DNA of 64,000 bases from an uncultured Bacteroidales bacterium (GTDB taxonomy: Bacteria; Bacteroidota; Bacteroidia; Bacteroidales; Bacteroidaceae), in assembly GCA_902778625.1 (NCBI GenBank), contig CACYYM010000018.1, positions 1-64,000 on the forward strand, read 5' to 3'. A program made the position numbers and the translations under genes. The number at the start of each line of letters is the position of its first letter. Position 1 is the first letter of the stretch. A model generated the notes under the pieces. It did no database searches, was not told the origin of the DNA, and saw only the letters and a list, made by a program, of their open reading frames with translations. Shown here one piece after another: positions 59,064 to 64,000 of this stretch.

Positions 59064-60674
59064 CTAATCTTCAGTTCCTTCGAGCTGTTCATTGAGAACA
59101 TCGTCCTCCAACGGGAAGACTGGAACATAATTCTTCACGTTGTACATGCGGAGCATTTCATCCGTAGGATTCATGTCTGTGTACTTCGCATTGAAGCGCG
59201 GCGGCGTGTAGCCACCCAGACCCTCTTTCTTGTACTCAGCCATCTGAGGTCCAGGATAGACGAGACGGAAGTCGATGAGACGCAGCTTCTCGTGGTCGCT
59301 GGGAATCTTGAGCTTGCCATCAGTACGGTTGTTGGCAGTGGAACCTGCCGGTTCGTTACCCCAAGGATTACGCATCACGAAGAGACAGTTGTCTGCCTCG
59401 GTAGCCTTCATCACCGTGAAGGCATGACCTGTGACGGTCTTCAAATCGCCCATATAGACATCGCTCTCGTGGAAGCCGCCGACACTGATCATGCCGTTGT
59501 CGATGGCATAATCGACAATCATTTGATACTCGGCATTGTAGAGCCTGTCGCCCCAATCGAAGCTAAAGCTGTCGCCGTTGCCCGTGAAGGGAGGAGCTGC
59601 ATGTTCCGTGCCGATACCGCCTATCTTGTTGCACTTGAAGCAAGTCTCCCACTTCATGAGCGCCTTCTCCATGATAGTTGCCCAATTGTACTTCGTGTTT
59701 TTGCCGTACACCTGACCGCAGCCGCCGTCGGAGCTGCACATCAACTTGTTGTCGACTACAACATCAACTGGATTGCCTTTCGGGTCGAACATGTGAACAG
59801 TAAACTGGGTCGGGTTAACCGTTTTATTGGGTTCAATTATTGTCTTAATCCATTCAGGATAGATGTATGCGAAGGATGCGAAGACAGCGCACATGCAGCA
59901 GTCGCCGATCGAGTGCTGGTTGACATCGGCAGGCGTTGGAGAAGAAGACATCGGATAGAGCGTAATCGTCTTTGTCGTCCACTGCCATCCGCTCAGTTCG
60001 TGCCAATTCAAGTCAGGCTGGTTGCTGGGATTGGCAAGCCATGCAATGTCCTCTTCCGTAGCAGCACGATAGCTCTCGAAATGTCTACCCATAGGTGTGC
60101 TGTTGGAGTGAGAGTCACCGCCCTTGATACCGCCATTCCACACGGCTTCTCCAGTAGCATACTGCTGACGGGTAAGGTAATTGCCGTTTTCGGGTTTCTT
60201 TGCCGATATGGCAGCCTGCTTTGACTTATAGAAATAGAAGCGCGAAGTGCCATTCCTGAGCACGAGGACCTCACCGTCATTAGCGAAGACCGAGTAAGTC
60301 GTCGGAGTCGAAGCACCTTCTCTTAATGCCTTGATAGTCTTGCCTGGAATAGGACCAGCCTCGTCATAGGTCAGAGTGTAAATTATTTCGCTACTCTTCT
60401 TAACCCATCTCATTCTGCCGGAAGTGAAGACCAGCATTTCCTCTCCATTGCTGTTAGTGGTTCCGCCGTTTGAGACTCTCCAGCCAAGATACCAGATGCC
60501 GTCAAGCTCATTCTCGCCAGCTGCTTCCACAATCTCCATGTAGTTGATATCGTCCAGCATGATGGAAGTCATCGTCCTGTCCTGAAGCACAATGTCCAGA
60601 CGCCTTTGTGCTGTAGCGATAGTACAGAAAGACAACAAAACCAATACTGCACTAAATAATCGTTTCGTTTTCAT
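59064..60674 (-). CDS. Secreted calpain-like cysteine protease (C2-type)
   Basis: A 536-residue exported protein (signal ending TIATAQ). The N-terminal ~240 residues form beta-rich modules with LDGIWYLGWRVSNGG. The C-terminal half is calpain-like: the catalytic Cys259 in VNQHSIGDCCMCAVFASF (calpain's Q.x..GDC.L.A), His417 in TVTGHAFTVM and Asn436 in FVMRNPWGNE (calpain RNPWG). This layout recalls the Tpr thiol protease of Porphyromonas. Calcium-binding EF-hands are absent. Secreted, so it could digest host proteins. A TATCTTTG promoter element lies upstream at 60725-60718. Confidence 0.85.
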   Translation of the reverse strand: MKTKRLFSAVLVLLSFCTIATAQRRLDIVLQDRTMTSIMLDDINYMEIVEAAGENELDGIWYLGWRVSNGGTTNSNGEEMLVFTSGRMRWVKKSSEIIYTLTYDEAGPIPGKTIKALREGASTPTTYSVFANDGEVLVLRNGTSRFYFYKSKQAAISAKKPENGNYLTRQQYATGEAVWNGGIKGGDSHSNSTPMGRHFESYRAATEEDIAWLANPSNQPDLNWHELSGWQWTTKTITLYPMSSSPTPADVNQHSIGDCCMCAVFASFAYIYPEWIKTIIEPNKTVNPTQFTVHMFDPKGNPVDVVVDNKLMCSSDGGCGQVYGKNTKYNWATIMEKALMKWETCFKCNKIGGIGTEHAAPPFTGNGDSFSFDWGDRLYNAEYQMIVDYAIDNGMISVGGFHESDVYMGDLKTVTGHAFTVMKATEADNCLFVMRNPWGNEPAGSTANNRTDGKLKIPSDHEKLRLIDFRLVYPGPQMAEYKKEGLGGYTPPRFNAKYTDMNPTDEMLRMYNVKNYVPVFPLEDDVLNEQLEGTED

Positions 60675-60717
60675 TATCCTTTACCTTTTTACGTTATAAT
60701 TTTGTTTATTTCCTTTG

Positions 60718-60725
60718 CAAAGATA
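60718..60725 (-). promoter_or_regulatory. Promoter -7 element of the calpain-like protease gene
   Basis: TATCTTTG on the minus strand, 44 bases before the start, matches TAnnTTTG. Confidence 0.45.
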
Positions 60726-60818
60726 CGAAAAAAGTTGAAAGTAGAAGAGATCTAAAGATAAAATATTCATCTATACGCTTTTTTCATTACACCTTACGCT
60801 CTTATAGCTTTCACCTTT

Positions 60819-61592
60819 TTAACTTTTTCTCTGTCGGACAGCTTCGAAGAGGAGTATGGCAGCACTGACAGAGACGTTCAACGAATCAAGGCGTCCCAGC
60901 ATCGGAATGCGGATGTGCGCATCGGCTGCTTTACGCCATTGGTCGGTCAGTCCTGTTGCCTCTGTACCCATCACGATTGCCGTCGGACCCGTCATCAAGG
61001 TATCATAATAGAGCTTCGAGTCCTGCAGCTGTGCGGTCAGTATTCTGATACCCTTCGCCTTGAAGAACGCGATGCACTCCTCCGTACAGCAAGCCACGCA
61101 GGGCACAGTAAAGAGCGCTCCCACTGCGGAGCGTATGAGGTTGGGATTGTAGAGGTCGGTAAGTGGGTCGCAGACAATGACGGCATCGGCTCCTGCAGCA
61201 TCGGCACTACGCAGGACTGCACCAAGGTTGCCTGGTTTCTCCACACTCTCGAGCACCACGACAAGTGGCGAGGCGGACAGCGTCAAGTCCCTGAGCGACA
61301 TGTTTCGCACTTCCACGACAGCCACAACGCCTTCCGTTCCGCCTCGATAAGCAATGCGTTCATAGACGTTACGGCTGACGGGAACAACCTCCACACCTTG
61401 TGGCAAAGAAAGCGACGCATCAGCTATCTCGTCGCAGACGAACGCCGTCCGAAGCGTGAAGCCTCCCGACAGACAGTGTTCCACTTCGCGACGTCCTTCC
61501 ACAACAAACAAGCCGTCTGCCTTCCTCTGTGCCGACTTCTGCTGAAGCAGCAGCAGATGCTTGATGCGAGGGTTCTGAGTACTTGTTATCAC
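60819..61592 (-). CDS. SpoU/TrmH-family RNA 2'-O-methyltransferase
   Basis: A 257-residue enzyme with a GTG start (VITSTQNPRIKHLLLLQQ). An N-terminal substrate-binding domain (LFVVEGRREVEHCL) precedes the SPOUT fold: motif 1 KPGNLGAVLRSADAAGADAVIV, motif 2 IVMGTEATGLTDQW and motif 3 IPMLGRLDSLNVSVSAAILLFEAV. It methylates a ribose in rRNA or tRNA using S-adenosylmethionine; the target is not clear, but the layout is closest to the 23S rRNA group. It stands 27 bases downstream of the serine hydrolase gene, probably on one transcript. Cytoplasmic. Confidence 0.9.
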   Translation of the reverse strand: MITSTQNPRIKHLLLLQQKSAQRKADGLFVVEGRREVEHCLSGGFTLRTAFVCDEIADASLSLPQGVEVVPVSRNVYERIAYRGGTEGVVAVVEVRNMSLRDLTLSASPLVVVLESVEKPGNLGAVLRSADAAGADAVIVCDPLTDLYNPNLIRSAVGALFTVPCVACCTEECIAFFKAKGIRILTAQLQDSKLYYDTLMTGPTAIVMGTEATGLTDQWRKAADAHIRIPMLGRLDSLNVSVSAAILLFEAVRQRKS

Positions 61593-61619
61593 CTTTTTAC
61601 TTTTTCACCTTTTTCTACC

Positions 61620-62837
61620 TTACTTCGTCCTTCCGGTGTATGCGTCGATGCCGGATGTGTCTATGGTCTGGGAGAAGAACTTGTTGGCTGCCTCGTTCAT
61701 GGCACCGTTCCAAGGCTGCGAACCATTGACCTGCACAACCCACAGCTTGAGCTGCTTCTTGTGCCAGTTCACCATGCAGTTCGTTCCCCACGCGCCTCCG
61801 TGACCGAACCACTCGTTCTCGCCGTCTACTTTCGGAGCGTTCAAACCGAGCGAATAGCCGCCGAGGTTGTTGGGCCTCGTGGTGACGGCGAGGATAGACT
61901 TCACGGTCTCTTCCTTGAGGATACGGACGCCGTTGTCGCCCACACCAAGGTTCATCAGCATCTTATAGAACTTCAGCTGGTCGTTCGCCGTCGTCCAGAG
62001 GCCTGCACCTGCCGAAGCGAAGACGTGGCCGTCGTTGTAGGGACGCTGTTCCCAGCCGTTCTCGAGGCGATAGACTGCCTTTTGGCCTGCCTTCACGTCG
62101 TACATCTCAATCTGAGTCTTCAGTTGCTTGTCGGTCGGCCAGAACCAAGTGCTCTTCATCCCGAGCGGGTCGAGCACCTCCTTCTTCAAGTAGTTCTCCC
62201 ACTTCATGCCTGTCACAACCTCCACAATGGCAGCGCCGATGTCGATACCCGTGTTGGAGTACTGGTCCTTCGTACCTGGCTCGAACGAGATGGGTGAACC
62301 TGCAGCGATAGAAGCCACCTGCCGGAGAGGAGCACCACCCGACCAGCCACCGCCACGCACGTCACTGCGCTTTGCGCTGCACTCGAAGGGGAAACCGCCA
62401 GTATGATTCAGCACCATGCGAACCGTCAGCACGTTCTTGGCTTTGTGGAGCGTCTTGATGCCGTCCTTCTCGCTGTCGAGCACCCAAAGCTCCTTGAACT
62501 CAGGCAGATACTTCGACACGGGGTCATCGAGCGATATCTTGCCTTCCTCGACCAACTTCGCAATCGTCACACCGCAGAAACCCTTTGTCTGCGAACATTG
62601 CATGAACACATTGTCGAGCTTGATGGGGCGCTTCTGCTCCACATTCGCATAGCCGATGCAGCACGTCTCCTGCACGCCGTTGTTATAGAAAATACTGATT
62701 GCACCAGGCAATTCACCGCTGTCAAGGTAAGGTTGAAGTGCCTCTTTGGCAAACGTTGTCTTCGAATCGGTGACTTTCTTCTGGCCGCTTGCACTCACGC
62801 AAAACATGACCAACAAAAGGAAAAACAGTTTCTTCAT
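61620..62837 (-). CDS. Secreted serine hydrolase (class C beta-lactamase / PBP-like)
   Basis: A 405-residue exported protein (signal ending SASG). The catalytic Ser82 and Lys85 lie in MQCSQTKGFC (SxxK), and the YSN motif in DQYSNTGIDIGAAI supplies Tyr and Asn. HGGAWGTNC near the C-terminus takes the KTG-box place (HGG, as in esterase-type members). Members include D-amino acid esterases, PBP4-like peptidases and true beta-lactamases; resistance cannot be inferred. Periplasmic. A TAACTTTG promoter element lies at 62881-62874. Confidence 0.85.
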   Translation of the reverse strand: MKKLFFLLLVMFCVSASGQKKVTDSKTTFAKEALQPYLDSGELPGAISIFYNNGVQETCCIGYANVEQKRPIKLDNVFMQCSQTKGFCGVTIAKLVEEGKISLDDPVSKYLPEFKELWVLDSEKDGIKTLHKAKNVLTVRMVLNHTGGFPFECSAKRSDVRGGGWSGGAPLRQVASIAAGSPISFEPGTKDQYSNTGIDIGAAIVEVVTGMKWENYLKKEVLDPLGMKSTWFWPTDKQLKTQIEMYDVKAGQKAVYRLENGWEQRPYNDGHVFASAGAGLWTTANDQLKFYKMLMNLGVGDNGVRILKEETVKSILAVTTRPNNLGGYSLGLNAPKVDGENEWFGHGGAWGTNCMVNWHKKQLKLWVVQVNGSQPWNGAMNEAANKFFSQTIDTSGIDAYTGRTK

Positions 62838-62873
62838 AAAAATAATGTATTAGGATTTACTACTATTCAAGCG

Positions 62874-62881
62874 CAAAGTTA
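62874..62881 (-). promoter_or_regulatory. Promoter -7 element of the serine hydrolase gene
   Basis: TAACTTTG on the minus strand, 37 bases before the start, fits TAnnTTTG. Confidence 0.45.
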
Positions 62882-63004
62882 AGGATTTTTGTGCCACGAA
62901 ACAAGGAAAAGGCCAAAAAAGTGCAACATATTCTACGATGTCGGTTCGGAAATCAGCTAAGACAAGCCACTCTGCCCAACTTTACAAAATGTCACAAAAC
63001 CACT

Positions 63005-63405
63005 CATTTTGCTTACACTCGCATTTTTCACAGACTCGCGAGATTCGCTTAAAAAGCTCTCGGCAGCACTTTTGTACCCTTTTACAAAAAGAGGCGCTTA
63101 AAAAGCAAAAACATCGTAACTACCTGATTCACAGGCGGAAAATTTTAACGATTCACCGTGCATTATTCGCTCCAAAGTGCCGTTTTGCAAAGTACGCCTT
63201 ACAAAACACGTACTTTTCGCCTGTTTTTGCACACATTTTGGCGTGAGGATTCCACAAACACAGCAGGGGATAATTTCAAACGTCGCGTGCGACGATTGCA
63301 AACATCGCGTGCGGCGTTGGACATTTCCGCATGCGGAGTTGCCAAACGAGGCTCGTTTTGTCCCGTTTTTCGGCACTTTACGATGTGTGCAATAATAGCA
63401 AAAAG
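63005..63405 (+). repeat. ~400-bp dispersed intergenic element, copy B
   Basis: Second copy of the element at 52819-53210, same orientation, same order of conserved blocks, clearly diverged. It ends near TGTGCAATAATAGCAAA. Confidence 0.7.
63283..63336 (+). repeat. 22-bp palindrome array, GC-type (3 units)
   Basis: Cores at 63283 (TCGCGTGCGA), 63305 (TCGCGTGCGG) and 63327 (CCGCATGCGG), 22 bp apart. The first core has TCG/CGA arms: both arms differ from CCG/CGG in a matching way. Part of dispersed element copy B. Confidence 0.85.
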
Positions 63406-63437
63406 AAAGTAAATCGGCCAGAAGAGTGACAAAACAA

Positions 63438-63498
63438 AAAAACCCTCACGAGGGTTTAATCCTCGGAGGGCGAAACGCAGTGGAGCTGGAGGGGATTG
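63438..63498. repeat. 61-bp direct repeat, outer copy (ssrA end plus terminator)
   Basis: Exactly identical to 63526-63586. It carries the last 18 bases of ssrA (TGGAGCTGGAGGGGATTG on the plus strand) and the CCCTCACGAGGG terminator. The two copies are 88 bases apart and separated by 27 unrelated bases. Confidence 0.95.
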
Positions 63499-63523
63499 CT
63501 CCGGCTGTGCCGCTTGAGTGAAA

Positions 63524-63546
63524 CGAAAAACCCTCACGAGGGTTTA
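63524..63546 (-). terminator. ssrA terminator
   Basis: CCCTC-GTG-AGGG-type hairpin on the minus strand, followed by TTTTT. A second identical one stands 88 bases further at 63436-63458. Confidence 0.8.
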
Positions 63547-63586
63547 ATCCTCGGAGGGCGAAACGCAGTGGAGCTGGAGGGGATTG
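63526..63586. repeat. 61-bp direct repeat, inner copy
   Basis: The copy that forms the real 3' end of ssrA and its terminator. See 63438-63498. Confidence 0.95.
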
Positions 63587-63969
63587 AACCCTCGTCCAAA
63601 CAGGGACGTCCTGTGCTTTCTACACGCTTATTCCAGCCTTCGTTTTCGTGCACCGGCAAGACCTGGACCACCAACCGATACCTTAGTCTCTAAGAGTTTC
63701 GCCACAGGATAGAGACGTCTCCCACGACTATTCCCGATTTTTTAGCACCGCTTGATCAAACGCTTCGGAACAACAGCTTTTGAGCGATGTCTCGTCTCAA
63801 CACCTGGTGAAGAGATAAAGCCAGTAACCTACTGTACTTCGGTTAGGCAGCGAGAGCGTAGTTGTTTGCGCCAATTAAACTTTCGGAAGTCAGAGATTAT
63901 AGAGAGGGACAACCAGCTCTCTGCGTGCTTACACAACACCTCGACCTGCTGTCAAATCCAGTCAGCCCC
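63569..63969 (-). ncRNA. ssrA: tmRNA
   Basis: A 401-base tmRNA on the minus strand. The 5' end GGGGCTGACTGGATTTGACA and the 3' end GGTTCAATCCCCTCCAGCTCCA form the tRNA-Ala-like half, with the CCA encoded. The tag frame is GCAAACAACTACGCTCTCGC then TGCCTAA (63869-63843), giving (G)ANNYALAA, a normal Bacteroidetes tag. Together with SmpB it rescues stalled ribosomes and marks the peptide for degradation. The last 18 bases and the terminator are duplicated just downstream. Confidence 0.97.
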
Positions 63970-64000
63970 AGAGTGATGTATTTCGAAACGGGCAGCAAAG

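Larger units (their letters stand above)
62838..63568. other. 731-base region between serine hydrolase and ssrA
   Basis: Holds the hydrolase promoter, dispersed element copy B (63005-63405) with its 22-bp array, and a 61-bp direct repeat containing the end of ssrA and a terminator. No credible gene; reading frames here are by-products of the repeats. Confidence 0.7.

Noticed and set aside
58929..60224. 431-residue plus-strand reading frame
   Set aside because: Begins in the 22-bp array and terminator and runs antisense to the calpain-like protease.
63481..63498. Second tRNA-like end near ssrA
   Set aside because: Only the last 18 bases are duplicated; no matching 5' half is present, so it is not a tRNA or a second tmRNA.
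1..64000. Insertion sequences, integrases or replication origin
   Set aside because: No transposase, integrase or recombinase motifs and no dnaA-box cluster were seen. The island at 1-5 kb has no mobility gene inside the window.

Overview
The window looks like chromosomal DNA of a Bacteroidales bacterium, most like Prevotellaceae. Promoters carry the Bacteroidetes -7 element TAnnTTTG (for example TACCTTTG before the small sRNA candidate and before the PBP1A gene). Many products are Bacteroidota families: DUF6057- and DUF6108-like proteins, a BT_3928-type DoxX protein, CarboxypepD_reg-like surface proteins, an M60 mucinase-type peptidase and a calpain-like secreted protease. Secreted proteins end in short tails such as GKKYLVK. 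No plasmid, phage or insertion-sequence genes are visible. No rRNA or tRNA gene was found; the only classical RNA gene is ssrA at the right edge.

Left to right: (1) 1-5.2 kb is an accessory island with a small helix-turn-helix protein, an MmeI-like fused restriction-methylation enzyme, an unknown membrane protein and a UmuD/LexA-type S24 protein, bounded by TCACAAAA iterons. (2) 5.3-12.1 kb holds two secreted proteins and an ECF sigma / anti-sigma operon running into a 1074-residue MG2-like surface protein. (3) 12.3-19.5 kb has a porin, a sodium:solute symporter, KDG kinase plus KDPG aldolase, an NhaC antiporter, rsmG and a metallo-hydrolase. (4) 19.5-32.2 kb is a glycan and mucin degradation stretch: beta-helix protein, GH30 hydrolase with a broken C-terminal extension, PD40 lipoprotein, DUF6057-like membrane protein, M60 peptidase and a Ca/Na antiporter. 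(5) 32.8-40.0 kb has a frameshifted TPR gene and then an operon in which tatA and tatC bracket a Tat-exported Gfo/Idh/MocA oxidoreductase, a 3-keto-glycoside hydrolase-like protein and a periplasmic TIM-barrel isomerase. (6) 40.1-42.3 kb has an OmpA protein and overlapping LytTR and MotA/TolQ-like remnants. (7) 42.3-49.0 kb is an arylpyruvate / arylacetyl-CoA operon (iorA, iorB, two paaK genes, aminotransferase, ACT protein). (8) 49-56 kb is housekeeping: folE, SPOR protein, tpiA, DoxX protein, DUF1599, glyA, pyrI, pyrB. (9) 56-64 kb has PBP1A, an sRNA candidate, the calpain-like protease, a SpoU methyltransferase, a serine hydrolase and ssrA.

The most unusual signal is non-coding. Nine intergenic arrays share a 21-22 bp period (two helical turns) built on short imperfect palindromes centred on CGTG or its complement. 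Six arrays use a CCG..CGG or TCG..CGA stem. Three use quite different stems (TTAA..TTAA, TCG..CGA, TAA..TTA) with the same period. Two of the arrays sit inside a diverged, roughly 400-bp intergenic element present at 52.8 kb and 63.0 kb. I do not recognise this family.

Other points of interest are the island with its iterons overlapping the promoter of the restriction gene, the tat operon with its cargo, the interrupted GH30 gene, a 61-bp duplication of the ssrA 3' end with its terminator, and the free-standing sRNA candidate. All calls come from reading the sequence; no database search was run.
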